Shown: positions 15,352 to 23,385 of the stretch, in pieces
Layout of the letters: each line of letters opens with the position of its first letter
How positions within the stretch are numbered: the stretch's first letter is position 1
Source of the DNA: Halalkalicoccus sp. CGA53
GTDB lineage: Archaea; Halobacteriota; Halobacteria; Halobacteriales; Halalkalicoccaceae
Assembly: GCF_036429475.1 (NCBI RefSeq)
Contig: NZ_CP144125.1
Coordinates: forward strand, 1,922,001-1,986,000
Reading direction: 5' to 3'
Length of the DNA: 64,000 nt
Notes under the pieces: model-generated
What the model saw: the letters and a program-made list of their open reading frames with translations, nothing else
What the model was told of the DNA's origin: nothing
Database searches by the model: none
Position numbers and translations under genes: made by a program

Positions 15352-17016
15352 TCAGTCGGCGCTCGCGTGGTCGGCGACCTGCTCGCCGGGGACCGTCCCG
15401 TCGTCGTTCCAGCCGCGGCGCTCGTAGTACTCCCCGATCGATGCGTCGAGGTCGGGCAGGTCGTAGGGGAGGCGGTCGTCCGAGCGGTCCATCCCGCGCT
15501 GGTTGTTGAAGTGACGCTCGAGTTCGATCACCCGGCTGCCGGCGGCGAGCAGCTCCTCGAACGGTGCGTCGAGGAGCTTCTCGAGGCTCTCGTCTGGGAC
15601 GTAGTCGCCGCCGAACGCGCAGACGATCCCGCTGTCGCGCAGCGCGTTCCGGTTCTCGTGTTCGATCAGCGTCTCCGCCTTCCCGGCGGTCCCCTCGGGG
15701 TCGAGTTCGCCGGAGTACTCCTTCCGGAGCATCGTCGCGTACATGTGGTCGGCGCCGCGGTTGGCCACGGCGTACGACAGCCCCTGTCCCTGGAGGACGC
15801 GGCCGTCGTGAGCGGCGAACTCCATCCCCTTCACCGAGAAGTTCTCGACGCCGAGCTCCCCGTGTGCGCGCTCGACGCCCTCCGCGAGTAGGTCTCCTTC
15901 CTCCTCCCGGAAGGCGATCTTCTCGACGAGGTCGTGGATCAGCTCCGCGTTGCCGAACTCGTCGTGGGCGGCGAGGTACGCCGCCACGCTGTTCCCACAC
16001 GAGATGGTGTCCATCCCGTAGATGTCACAGAGCTCGTTCGAGATCATCACGTCCACCACGTCGTCGACCCCGCAGTTCGACCCGAACGAGAACACCGTCT
16101 CGAACTCCGGCCCCTCGGTCTCGACCCCTCGCTCCTCGTCCTTCGTCGGGAGCTTGCAGGCGAACGCACAGACCGAGCAGGCCTCCTTCTTGTACTTCTT
16201 CTCCTCGACGGCGTCCCCGCCGATCCCCGCGACGCCCTCGAACTCGTACTCCGAGAAGTATCTCGTCGGCAGGGAGAAGTTGTCGTTGATGAACTCGGTG
16301 TTGGCGGTCGTCCCCTGGCGTTTCATCATGTCGTCGGTCGTCGCTGCCTCGCGGTGGATCTCGCCCTGGACCTCCTCGGGGAGCTCGAGGTCGGGACGCG
16401 AGTCGCCCCTGAACGAGACCGTCTTCACGTTCTTCGATCCCAGCACCGCGCCGAGGCCGCCGCGGCCGAACGCCCGGCTGTCGTAGGTCATCACGCAGGC
16501 GAACCGAACGAGGTTCTCCCCAGCAGGTCCGATCGTGATCAGGTTCTCCGAGGCGAGGTCGTGGGCCTCGTCCATCGCGTCGGTCACCTCGGGGACCGTC
16601 GCCATCTCCAGGTCGGGGACCTCCTCGAACTCGACGCCCTCGTCGGTGACGTGGACGGCGAGTAAGTCGTCGCTTTCACCCACAATCTCGACGGCGCTGT
16701 AGCCGGTGTCGGCGAAGTTTCGCGAGAGGTACCCCCCCGCGTTCGTCGAGAGCAATCCATCGGTGAGGGGGGAGAGCCCGGTGAGGCTCATCCTGCCGGT
16801 GAAACTCATCTCCGAGACCTGCAGCGGGCCGGTCGCGAGGTAGATCCGGTTCTCGGGACCGAACGGATCGGCGTCGAACGGGATCCGGTCGTGGGCGAGT
16901 GCGGTCGCGACGCCGCGGCCGCCGATGAACGACTCGAGCGTGTCGTCGATCTCGGTCGTCTCGTACGTTCGCTCGCCGACGTCGATCGTGAGCAACGGAC
17001 CGGGTGTGTGTCGCAT
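15352..17016 (-). CDS. Aldehyde ferredoxin oxidoreductase (AOR family)
   Basis: The 554-residue protein matches AOR: an N-terminal beta domain (ESFIGGRGVATAL; GPENRIYLATGPL; SFTGRMSLTG), the pterin-binding FGRGGLGAVLGSK segment (about 183-195), and an iron-sulfur motif Cys280-x2-Cys283-x3-Cys287. A fourth cysteine is expected in the MDTISCG segment. AOR enzymes hold a tungsten- or molybdenum-bispterin and one 4Fe-4S cluster, and oxidise aldehydes to acids with ferredoxin. The length is slightly below the 600 residues of hyperthermophile AORs. The ATG chosen is the first in frame at the domain start. The neighbouring MoaD-like proteins may help cofactor synthesis. Confidence 0.9.
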   Translation of the reverse strand: MRHTPGPLLTIDVGERTYETTEIDDTLESFIGGRGVATALAHDRIPFDADPFGPENRIYLATGPLQVSEMSFTGRMSLTGLSPLTDGLLSTNAGGYLSRNFADTGYSAVEIVGESDDLLAVHVTDEGVEFEEVPDLEMATVPEVTDAMDEAHDLASENLITIGPAGENLVRFACVMTYDSRAFGRGGLGAVLGSKNVKTVSFRGDSRPDLELPEEVQGEIHREAATTDDMMKRQGTTANTEFINDNFSLPTRYFSEYEFEGVAGIGGDAVEEKKYKKEACSVCAFACKLPTKDEERGVETEGPEFETVFSFGSNCGVDDVVDVMISNELCDIYGMDTISCGNSVAAYLAAHDEFGNAELIHDLVEKIAFREEEGDLLAEGVERAHGELGVENFSVKGMEFAAHDGRVLQGQGLSYAVANRGADHMYATMLRKEYSGELDPEGTAGKAETLIEHENRNALRDSGIVCAFGGDYVPDESLEKLLDAPFEELLAAGSRVIELERHFNNQRGMDRSDDRLPYDLPDLDASIGEYYERRGWNDDGTVPGEQVADHASAD

Positions 17017-17101
17017 GGGATACCCATGCGAGGGCAAGTACAAAAACGTACGCGCCCCGGCGTTCGAAACGCTTACCCCACCCTCACACGAACCCGCCCC
17101 C

Positions 17102-17368
17102 ATGAAGCGGCTCATCATCCACGGCGATCCCGGGGTGAGAAAGGGCGGGCGGATCGAGGTCGACGGCGAAGAACTCGTCTGTTTCGGCATCTCTCGCAAC
17201 GGCGAGTGGCACGGCCCCGATCGGATGCAGCTCTGGTGTGTCGTCGGTACCGAGGACGAACGCGAAGCGTTCCAGAAACAGGAGTACGTTCCGCACTTCC
17301 TCGACGTGGAGGCGGTCGACGAGTCCGACGTCACCGTGATCGAGCGCGGCCCGCCGACGATCGTCTAG
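17102..17368 (+). CDS. HAH_0734-type conserved haloarchaeal protein
   Basis: This is an 88-residue soluble protein beginning MKRLIIHGDPG, with a central SRNGEWHGPDRMQLWCVVGTE segment and a conserved EYVPHFLDVEAVD stretch. It resembles a small family conserved across haloarchaea with no known function. No catalytic motif is evident. Its 3' end overlaps the last 4 bp of the convergent DUF2298 gene. Confidence 0.7.
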   Translation: MKRLIIHGDPGVRKGGRIEVDGEELVCFGISRNGEWHGPDRMQLWCVVGTEDEREAFQKQEYVPHFLDVEAVDESDVTVIERGPPTIV

Positions 17369-19560
17369 TCCACCCGGTAGATCACGACCGCGCCGAACTC
17401 CCCTGCCACCTCGACGCCTGGCAGTTCCTCGAACTCGCCCAGCTCGTAGCGTTCTCTCTCCTCGGGACCCACGTAGACGTACTCGACGTCGTACTCGGTG
17501 AGCAGCGCGCGCCGCTCGTCCGGCTCGCCCTCGTAGATCGTCCCGACGTCGGCCACGCGCTCGTGGTACTCCCCTGGATCGCGGTAGCCCGTCTGGTGGG
17601 CCCAGCCAGCGACGGTCGGGACCCCCGTGAGACTGGACGGCGCGTTCACCCAGCGGTAGATCCCCGCCTCGTGCGTGCCGGGCGCGCTCACCATCGTCGG
17701 CTGGCCCTCCCGTTCTGCGAGCCAGGCGATCGCCTCGGCCTCCTCGGGGTGCTGTTCCTCGACGAACGCCGTCGCGTCGAGCGTCTTCTCATCGGAGGTC
17801 GCCGCGTGGCTCGCGAGCGCGAACGGGGCGTAGAGACCCGAGGCGGCGACCACGAGAACGACGAGGAGCGTCGCGGTGTTTCGTCGGGTGCGGGGAGGAG
17901 TCGACGGGGCGAACCGTCGCCGGTCGGAGAGCAGACCGGCGAGCACGACGCCGCCCGCGACCGACCAGAGCCCCCAGAGCTGCGCGTAGGTCTTGAACAC
18001 CGTGTTCAGCCGCTCGGGACCGGCGGTCTCCACCACGTACGCGACCTCGACGATCAGGACGAGCCCCGAACCGGCGACGACGAGCAGCGACGCGAAGCCG
18101 CCACCGGTCCGACAGCGGTGCCAGCCGAGCGCGAGCAGGGGCAGGGCGAGTCCGACCGCGGCGAGGTCGGCGAGCCAGCCGAGTACGAGCGCGAAGAGCG
18201 CGAGCGCCACGATAGTCCTTCGGTGTCCGCGGTACTCCTCACGGGTGAGGAAGAAGGCCCAGAACGCGACGAGGAAGGTGCCGTGGACGAGGAGGAGCGA
18301 GCCGAGCGGGCTCCGATCGGGGAGGAACCCGACCGACCGACCGCTCGCGGTTCCGGTGAGGAAGGGGACGACCGCGAGGAGGCCGAGGAGGACCGGGGGG
18401 ACGACGAGCAGTCCCGCGAGCACCAGCCTACGGAGTTCGATGCGGACGGACGACGGAGACCCCCTCCGGAACCGCTCCGGAAGGAGCGAGGTCGGACCCG
18501 AGTGGGCGAGCGCGAGCGTGAGCGCGAGCAGGCCGGTCGCGATCGGCGCGTCCCACGTATTGACGAACGCGAGCAGGCCGACGAGGACCCCGCCGGAGGC
18601 CAGGAGCGCGAGTCGTCTCCGCCGCTCTTCCTCCGGAGTGCGGTAATACTCGTGGCAGCAGGCGGCCACCAGGAGGACGAACGGGACGCTCATCATGTGG
18701 GCGTGGAGGTCGCCGTTGAGGTACGCGAACAGCGGGAACTCGTTGATCGTGCCCTCGATCACGCGGCTCGCGTCCCAGTAGGAGAACTGCGTCGGGCCAC
18801 CCGAAACCCGATCGGGTTCGTAGCCCGTCGCCGCGAGCAGCGGCTCCGCGAGTGTGTCGGGGAGGACCCAGAGGAGGAGGCCGAGCGCGGTGGTGAGCGT
18901 GCCGGCGACACCGAAGAGGAACGCGGCGAGCGCGCCGGCGGTGCGGCGGGGATAGCCCATCCCGGCCGCGACCGTGCCCGCGAGGCCGAAGGCCGCGGTG
19001 ACGCTCGTCGCGTAGAAGCCGGCCAGCGCGAGGTTGTACGCGAAGCGGGCGTCGGTTCCCGTCGCCTCCGCGAACAGTGCCGCGAGCATGTGTCCGCCGT
19101 AGTAGTACCTGACCGGCTCACCGGCGAACCAGACGTCCTCGGGAGGGAGCACCTCCGCACGGAGGAGCGTCTGCAGCAGGCCGAAGTCGAGGAACTTCTC
19201 GCCCGCGGTCGGCGTCACCGCGGGGTCGAGGCCCCGGATCACTATCACCAGCAGGTAGGCGAGCGTGAAGACGACGAGCGTGTCGAGGACGACGGAGCGG
19301 TGGGGAAGGCGAACTCCCCGCCGAAGCGCGAGGAGCGAGGCGGCGAGGAGGGTGAGGAGACCGACGCCGAACGCGAGGAGCCCGAACCGGACCTGGCCGG
19401 CCCAGAACCCGACGAGCGCCAGTACCGAGAACGAGAGGGGAAGCGAGAGCGAGAGACCCCGGTCCGCACACCGTGCGAGGAGGGCGGCCGCGGCCGGGGC
19501 ACCCGAAGCGGCCAGGGAGAGGAAGAAGAGCCACCAGAGCGCGACGAGGCCGTACTCCAT
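17365..19560 (-). CDS. DUF2298 polytopic membrane protein
   Basis: The 731-residue protein has about 14-16 hydrophobic helices and a soluble C-terminal domain of about 200 residues (from ATSDEKTLDATAF). It shows the DUF2298 (YYY) hallmarks: FAGEPVRYYYGGHMLAALF in the middle and TNEFPLFAYLNGDLHAHMMS-like residues (INEFPLFAYLNGDLHAHM) after it. The fold resembles membrane glycosyltransferases that use lipid-linked sugars, but the substrate is unknown. The start is the ATG at MEYGLVAL; the longer open frame upstream runs through the opposite small gene. Confidence 0.85.
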   Translation of the reverse strand: MEYGLVALWWLFFLSLAASGAPAAAALLARCADRGLSLSLPLSFSVLALVGFWAGQVRFGLLAFGVGLLTLLAASLLALRRGVRLPHRSVVLDTLVVFTLAYLLVIVIRGLDPAVTPTAGEKFLDFGLLQTLLRAEVLPPEDVWFAGEPVRYYYGGHMLAALFAEATGTDARFAYNLALAGFYATSVTAAFGLAGTVAAGMGYPRRTAGALAAFLFGVAGTLTTALGLLLWVLPDTLAEPLLAATGYEPDRVSGGPTQFSYWDASRVIEGTINEFPLFAYLNGDLHAHMMSVPFVLLVAACCHEYYRTPEEERRRRLALLASGGVLVGLLAFVNTWDAPIATGLLALTLALAHSGPTSLLPERFRRGSPSSVRIELRRLVLAGLLVVPPVLLGLLAVVPFLTGTASGRSVGFLPDRSPLGSLLLVHGTFLVAFWAFFLTREEYRGHRRTIVALALFALVLGWLADLAAVGLALPLLALGWHRCRTGGGFASLLVVAGSGLVLIVEVAYVVETAGPERLNTVFKTYAQLWGLWSVAGGVVLAGLLSDRRRFAPSTPPRTRRNTATLLVVLVVAASGLYAPFALASHAATSDEKTLDATAFVEEQHPEEAEAIAWLAEREGQPTMVSAPGTHEAGIYRWVNAPSSLTGVPTVAGWAHQTGYRDPGEYHERVADVGTIYEGEPDERRALLTEYDVEYVYVGPEERERYELGEFEELPGVEVAGEFGAVVIYRVD

Positions 19561-19683
19561 GGTCGGGAAACCGAGCCGGGAGGAATACGCCTTCTGGTCG
19601 GCCCCACCTCCGCCTACGAGGCGCGCGCGACCGCACGGGTCGGGAGCGAGAAAGAGTATACCGACCGGGGCGGTACTGCGTGC

Positions 19684-19907
19684 GTGATCTCGCCGACCCA
19701 GGTCGCGACCCTCTACGTTGCCGCCTTCTTCGCGGCGCTCGGTCTCGCCGAGATCAGGTGGTTCCAGGTGGTGTCTTTCCTCCAGTGCGTGCCGTTCGGG
19801 ACGGAGAACGACGGACTCACCGATGCCGGGAGTGAGACGTACCGACGGACCGGCGTTTTCTATCTCGCGATCGCCCGCCTCTCGCACTCCTCGTCCTCGT
19901 TCTGTGA
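19684..19907 (+). pseudogene. Small two-helix membrane protein, apparently frameshifted
   Basis: A GTG start lies about 26 nt after a TATA-like AGAGTATACC (19653-19662), as in a leaderless gene. The frame reads TQVATLYVAAFFAALGLAEI and then RWFQVVSFLQCVPFGTENDG with strong haloarchaeal codon use. It continues to GVFYLAIA near 19886, after which it becomes Ser-rich. The next frame from about 19891 reads LALLVLVL followed by TGA at 19905-19907, a natural membrane-helix end. A 1-nt loss or gain around 19880-19892 would join them into a protein of about 74 residues with two helices. Unshifted, the frame ends at 19959 inside mgsA. The function is unknown. Confidence 0.5.
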
Positions 19908-19933
19908 GGGCGGTCCGGTCGGACCGGACGTGG

Positions 19934-20302
19934 TCAGTCGGCGAGCCCCGAGAGGATGAACTGGGCGCTCGCGAGGTTCGTCGCCAGCGCGGTGTCGTGG
20001 ACGTCACAGATCCGCAGGAGCGCGGTGATGTCGGGTTCGTGTGGCTGGGCGCGAAGCGGGTCCCGGAGGAAGACGATCCCGTCGAGGTCGCCGCGGGCGA
20101 CCTCCGCACCGATCATCATGTCACCGCTGAGCGGCCCCGACGCCATCCGCGTGACCGTGAGGTCGGTCTCCTCGTTCAGTCGCCTCCCGGTGGTGCCGGT
20201 CGCGATCAGTTCGCAGCCCGAGAGGACCGTCTCGTGTTCGCGGGCGAAGTCGATCATGTCGGCTTTCTTCTCGTCGTGGGCGATCAGCGCGAGCCGCGTC
20301 AT
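19934..20302 (-). CDS. mgsA: Methylglyoxal synthase
   Basis: The 122 residues match Mgs[19 protein letters not shown] at the start, the phosphate-binding ATGTTGRRL segment (about 34-42), [29 protein letters not shown] (catalytic Asp in GDMMIG) and a [18 protein letters not shown] segment. The enzyme converts dihydroxyacetone phosphate to methylglyoxal and phosphate, bypassing lower glycolysis. The length is a little short of the bacterial 150, as usual in haloarchaea. It is monocistronic and divergent from the glycosyltransferase gene. Confidence 0.93.
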   Translation of the reverse strand: MTRLALIAHDEKKADMIDFAREHETVLSGCELIATGTTGRRLNEETDLTVTRMASGPLSGDMMIGAEVARGDLDGIVFLRDPLRAQPHEPDITALLRICDVHDTALATNLASAQFILSGLAD

Positions 20303-20361
20303 GCCCGGAGTACGGACGCCCGTGGCATATACTGCCCTCCGCCGGGACCCGTCTCGCCGGG

Positions 20362-20372
20362 AGGTTTTTATC
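20362..20372 (+). promoter_or_regulatory. TATA box of the glycosyltransferase gene
   Basis: AGGTTTTTATCCG lies 24-34 nt before the ATG, matching leaderless haloarchaeal promoters. A nearly identical block, AGGTTTTTACCGG, sits at the same distance before the gene starting at 23386. Confidence 0.7.
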
Positions 20373-20395
20373 CGTTTCCGGCTAGCTGAGAGTGA

Positions 20396-21166
20396 ATGTC
20401 GCCTGACGTCGGGGTCGTCGTTCCCGCCTACCGCCCCGATCCCGACCGCCTCCGTGCGTTCGTCGAGAGCGTCGCCGAGACGGTCGATCCGATCCGGCTC
20501 CGGGTCGAACTCGACGACCCCCTGCCGGAGACCGCGGACGCCCTCTCCGGGCTCCCGGCGACCGTGAACACCGTCCCGGAGCGACGGGGCAAGGGGCGAG
20601 CGATCACCGAGGGGTTCGACGCGCTGGAGACCGAGGTGCTCGCGTTCGCCGACGCGGACGGTTCCACCCCCGCGACCTCGCTCGCGGACGTCATCGGACC
20701 CGTCGACGGTCGGGCCGTCGCGCTCTCGGTCGGCTCGCGCCGTCACCCCGAGAGCGAGGTGATCGCACACCAGACCGTCGTCCGCAGGCGGCTCGGCGAC
20801 GGCTTCGCGTGGCTGGCGAGACGACTGCTCGACCCACAGCTCACCGACTACCAGTGCGGCGCGAAGGCGATCGACGCGGCGCTCTGGGAGGAGGTCAGAG
20901 GCGAGCTTCGAGCCCCGGGGTTCGCCTGGGACGTCGAACTGGTCGCGCTGACCCACGCCCGCGGTGGACGGATCGTCGAGGTACCGGTGACCTGGGTCGA
21001 CGCCCCGGGATCGACCGTCGCGGCGCGGGACGCACTGACCGTCGTCTCGGAGCTGATCGCCGTCGGACGGCGAGTGAACGGGGAAGACGGAGCCGGGTCT
21101 GGTGGGGCGGTCGTGGGGGATCGTCCCGGTGTCCGATCCCCGACCGGGAACGGTGGCGATGAGTGA
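20396..21166 (+). CDS. Family 2 glycosyltransferase
   Basis: The 256 residues form a GT-A fold: [15 protein letters not shown] at the start, [13 protein letters not shown] (about 64-76), the [10 protein letters not shown] motif (DxD-type metal site, about 84-93) and [13 protein letters not shown], which is typical of dolichyl-phosphate sugar synthases. [16 protein letters not shown] follows. It likely moves a sugar from a nucleotide sugar to a polyprenyl phosphate. The last 30 residues are polar. The GtrA gene overlaps its 3' end by 8 nt, which supports one membrane glycosylation unit. Confidence 0.85.
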   Translation: MSPDVGVVVPAYRPDPDRLRAFVESVAETVDPIRLRVELDDPLPETADALSGLPATVNTVPERRGKGRAITEGFDALETEVLAFADADGSTPATSLADVIGPVDGRAVALSVGSRRHPESEVIAHQTVVRRRLGDGFAWLARRLLDPQLTDYQCGAKAIDAALWEEVRGELRAPGFAWDVELVALTHARGGRIVEVPVTWVDAPGSTVAARDALTVVSELIAVGRRVNGEDGAGSGGAVVGDRPGVRSPTGNGGDE

Positions 21167-21608
21167 GGACCTCGGCCGGACCCTGCTGGTCCGCTACGCC
21201 CGTGTGCTCGTCTCACGGGTCCGTCTGGTGAAGTTCGCGCTGGTCGGCGCGCTCGGCGCGCTCGTCGATACCCTCGTCCTCGGGATCGGGTACACGCTCG
21301 TCGGGCTGCCGATCTGGGGGGCGAAGTTCGTCGGCGCGGAGACCGCGATCCTCGTGATGTTCGTCGTCAACGAGCGGTGGACGTTCGCAGACGCCGGGCT
21401 CTCGGGGTTCGGGGCACTCTCGCGACGGCTCGTCCGGTCGAACCTCGTCCGGGTGGGCGGTATCGCCGTGGCAACAGTCGTGCTCGTCGTACTCTACCGG
21501 CAGGTTGGCGTCCCCTGGCCGCTCGCGAACCTCGTCGGGATCGGCTGTGGCTTCCTGTTCAACTACACGCTGGAGTCGGTCTACACCTGGCGAGTGCAGT
21601 GGGTCTGA
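21159..21608 (+). CDS. GtrA-family membrane protein
   Basis: This 149-residue protein has four helices and the GtrA signature: [18 protein letters not shown] (about 25-42), [11 protein letters not shown] (about 68-78), and [22 protein letters not shown] at the end. GtrA proteins are proposed to flip polyprenyl-linked sugars or to support a partner glycosyltransferase, and here the partner gene directly overlaps. The ATG inside the previous gene is chosen because it gives the normal length. The stop codon abuts the left arm of palindrome D. Confidence 0.87.
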   Translation: MSEDLGRTLLVRYARVLVSRVRLVKFALVGALGALVDTLVLGIGYTLVGLPIWGAKFVGAETAILVMFVVNERWTFADAGLSGFGALSRRLVRSNLVRVGGIAVATVVLVVLYRQVGVPWPLANLVGIGCGFLFNYTLESVYTWRVQWV

Positions 21609-21685
21609 TACGGACGGTTGAAACCGGTTGCCGCCGATCACCAGTACGGTCGGCGATCACTGGTAGGGGACCACAACCGTCCGTA
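21609..21685. repeat. Palindromic element D
   Basis: The outer arms TACGGACGGTTG (21609-21620) and CAACCGTCCGTA (21674-21685) are a perfect 12-bp inverted repeat. Inside, CGATCACCAGTA and CGATCACTGGTA form an imperfect direct repeat. The left arm begins at the base after the GtrA stop codon. The first 7 bases, TACGGAC, are shared with palindrome C, and palindrome B carries the closely related ACGGAC, so this may be a third, diverged member of one family. It lies between GtrA and the initiator tRNA gene. Confidence 0.8.
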
Positions 21686-21734
21686 CGACCGGTCGATCAC
21701 AACCCTTAACTAGCACACGGCGGTACGATCTGGT

Positions 21735-21809
21735 AGCGGGATGGGATAGCCAGGAGATTCCGCCGGGCTCATAACCCGGAGATCGGTAGTTCAAATCTAC
21801 CTCCCGCTA
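21735..21809 (+). tRNA. Initiator tRNA-Met (anticodon CAT)
   Basis: The 75-nt gene folds normally: acceptor arms AGCGGGA and TCCCGCT with discriminator A, D arm, anticodon stem CCGGG-CTCATAA-CCCGG, and T arm GTAGTTCAAATCTAC. Three consecutive G-C pairs next to the anticodon loop (GGG...CCC) and the A1-U72 pair are initiator features. CCA is not encoded. The last 24 nt are repeated 141 bp downstream. Confidence 0.95.
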
Positions 21810-21950
21810 TGTTTTCGTCGAACTCGCGTCTCACGCGGCTACGCCTCGTTCGACGGTGAGTTCGACAGAACTCGCACGGAGTGCATTTGAACTAGACCAC
21901 GAGCGACCGAAGGGAGCGAAGTGGGCGTAGTTCAAATCTACCTCCCGCTA
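21786..21950. other. tRNA 3'-end direct repeat, probable attachment-site scar
   Basis: The last 24 nt of the tRNA gene (21786-21809, from GTAGTTCAAA to CCCGCTA) recur without mismatch at 21927-21950, and the flanks after both copies are alike (TGTTTTCG and CTTTTCG). Between them are about 117 bp without a gene. A repeat of a tRNA T arm and acceptor 3' end is the classic product of integration by a tyrosine recombinase. The short spacing suggests a scar or a minimal remnant, as no integrase is present. Confidence 0.7.
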
Positions 21951-22015
21951 CTTTTCGAGGCGAATACGTCGACGAGCGGAACTGTGACCGTGAGCCCCGA
22001 GAAGAGGGGTGATGC

Positions 22016-22468
22016 TTACTCCGGCTCCATCCCCTTCTCCGAGAGCTCCTCGATCGCCCCCTCGGTCTTCTCGAGATCCGAGAGGTCCATCCCCGAGAGG
22101 ACGTGCTCGGCCTTCGTGAACTGGATCTCCTCGTAGCCGACGATCTGGAGGCGGTTGCCCCACGGATCGCGGAAGTCGAATCCACTGGTGTCGAGGCGGT
22201 CGATCCCCAGCTCGTCCAGACGGGCCTCGACGAGCGTCGGGTCGTCCACCACGATCCCGACGTGTCGGTGTTCGTCGTGGTACTCCGCGTCCGTCTCCGA
22301 GAGCGCGAGGAACTGATCGCCCATGTCGAGAAAGGCGCTCGACTCGCCCCGTCCGCGAAGCTCGAACGCGAAGACGGACTCGTAGAACGCGAGCGCCTCG
22401 TCGATGTCGCCGACGTCGAGCGCGACGTGGTTCACGCCGATAAGTCGGGCACGGTCGTCGTCGGTCAT
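22016..22468 (-). CDS. VOC superfamily protein (glyoxalase/bleomycin-resistance fold)
   Basis: The 150 residues hold two beta-alpha-beta-beta-beta units: GVNHVALDVGDIDEALAFYESVF (His near residue 13 as first metal ligand) and HRHVGIVVDDPTLVEARL, then RDPWGNRLQIVGYEEIQF with a Glu near the end. Metal-dependent lyase, dioxygenase or resistance activity is possible; the substrate is unknown. The last 30 residues form an extra helical tail. The internal ATG giving MTDDDRARL is preferred over the longer frame, whose N-terminus is basic and in the intergenic region. Confidence 0.85.
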   Translation of the reverse strand: MTDDDRARLIGVNHVALDVGDIDEALAFYESVFAFELRGRGESSAFLDMGDQFLALSETDAEYHDEHRHVGIVVDDPTLVEARLDELGIDRLDTSGFDFRDPWGNRLQIVGYEEIQFTKAEHVLSGMDLSDLEKTEGAIEELSEKGMEPE

Positions 22469-22549
22469 CGATCTTCCCGTCTGCCTACGGTCGCTGTCTC
22501 CGATCTCGATCCTACCGATTCGGTCTGAAACACACGATCCGTTCGGGCG

Positions 22550-22588
22550 CCGGTGGCGTAACTGCTGGGGCGCCGGCAGAGCCACCGG
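22550..22588 (-). terminator. Hairpin after the DJ-1/PfpI gene
   Basis: CCGGTGGC (22550-22557) pairs perfectly with GCCACCGG (22581-22588), with a GC-rich partly paired loop. It starts 19 nt after the DJ-1/PfpI stop and precedes the VOC gene on the same strand, so it may separate two transcripts. Confidence 0.35.
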
Positions 22589-22606
22589 TCGACCGGGGTG
22601 AAACGG

Positions 22607-23287
22607 CTACTCGAGACCCAGTTCCGAGAGCAGGGTCTCGGCCGCGGCCGCCGAGGACTCCGGCCCACGTGCGGTGATCAGGTCGCCGTCGACGGCGACG
22701 CTGGTGTCGGCGTCGAGTTCCGCGTCCCAATCCCCACCAGCGGCGGAGACCTCCTCCTCGACCCAGTAGGGGAGCTTTCGGCCGTCCGGTAGCACGTCGT
22801 TCTCGTCGACGATGTCTGCCTCCCAGGCGTCGGGGAACCCGGTGACAGACCGTCCGTCGACGATCCGCGAGCCATCGCTGCCCCACGTGAACCCGAGGAT
22901 GCCGACGGCGTGACAGACGACGAGCGCCTTCCCGCCGCCCTCGACCGCCTCGCGCAGCGCCCTCCGTGCGTGGCGGTCCTGGTTGACGTCCCAGACGGTG
23001 CCGTGGCCGCCCGGGAGGACGACCGCGTCGAATCCGCTCGGATCGACCGCCGCGAGCGCCTCGGGGTCGTTCAGCCGTTCGTCGGAGTCGTGTATCTCCC
23101 GCACCTGCTCCGCGGTCTCCTCACCGACCGTCTCGGGATCGACCGAGCGCTCGTCGATCTCCGGCGGCGCTCCGCTCGGCGTCGCGACCGTGACCTCGAC
23201 GCCCGCCTCGGTGAGCGCCGTGAGCGGTTCGGTACACTCCTCGCCCCAGTAGCCCTCCTCGCTGACAATGAACAGTGCGTCGGTCAT
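22607..23287 (-). CDS. DJ-1/PfpI superfamily protein (class I glutamine amidotransferase-like)
   Basis: The 226 residues match the Hsp31-like branch of DJ-1/PfpI: ALFIVSEEGYWGEECTEPLTAL at the start, AVVLPGGHGTVWDV, and the nucleophile elbow VVCHAVGIL (Cys near residue 126). Relatives act as glutathione-independent glyoxalases, chaperones or deglycases. With mgsA 2.3 kb away, a methylglyoxal-handling role is possible but is only inference. The ATG chosen is the first in a good context; the longer frame adds only a short basic stretch. Confidence 0.86.
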   Translation of the reverse strand: MTDALFIVSEEGYWGEECTEPLTALTEAGVEVTVATPSGAPPEIDERSVDPETVGEETAEQVREIHDSDERLNDPEALAAVDPSGFDAVVLPGGHGTVWDVNQDRHARRALREAVEGGGKALVVCHAVGILGFTWGSDGSRIVDGRSVTGFPDAWEADIVDENDVLPDGRKLPYWVEEEVSAAGGDWDAELDADTSVAVDGDLITARGPESSAAAAETLLSELGLE

Positions 23288-23355
23288 CGAAGGCGGTACG
23301 GGCCGAGATCGCAAAAGCGGCCGCCCGGCACTCGGATCCCGACGGATCTCCGCAG

Positions 23356-23366
23356 GTTTTTACCGG
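23356..23366 (+). promoter_or_regulatory. TATA box of the zinc-ribbon membrane protein gene
   Basis: GGTTTTTACCGG lies 20-30 nt before the ATG and matches the promoter block before 20396 almost exactly, which supports a leaderless transcript. Confidence 0.65.
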
Positions 23367-23385
23367 TTCCTCGCTAGTCCGACAC

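Noticed and set aside
16891-19959. A 1022-codon plus-strand open frame
   Set aside because: It lies opposite the DUF2298 gene, is rich in Arg, Glu and Gly with no domain, and is the shadow of GC-rich third positions. Only its last part (from 19684) has an own promoter and coding character.
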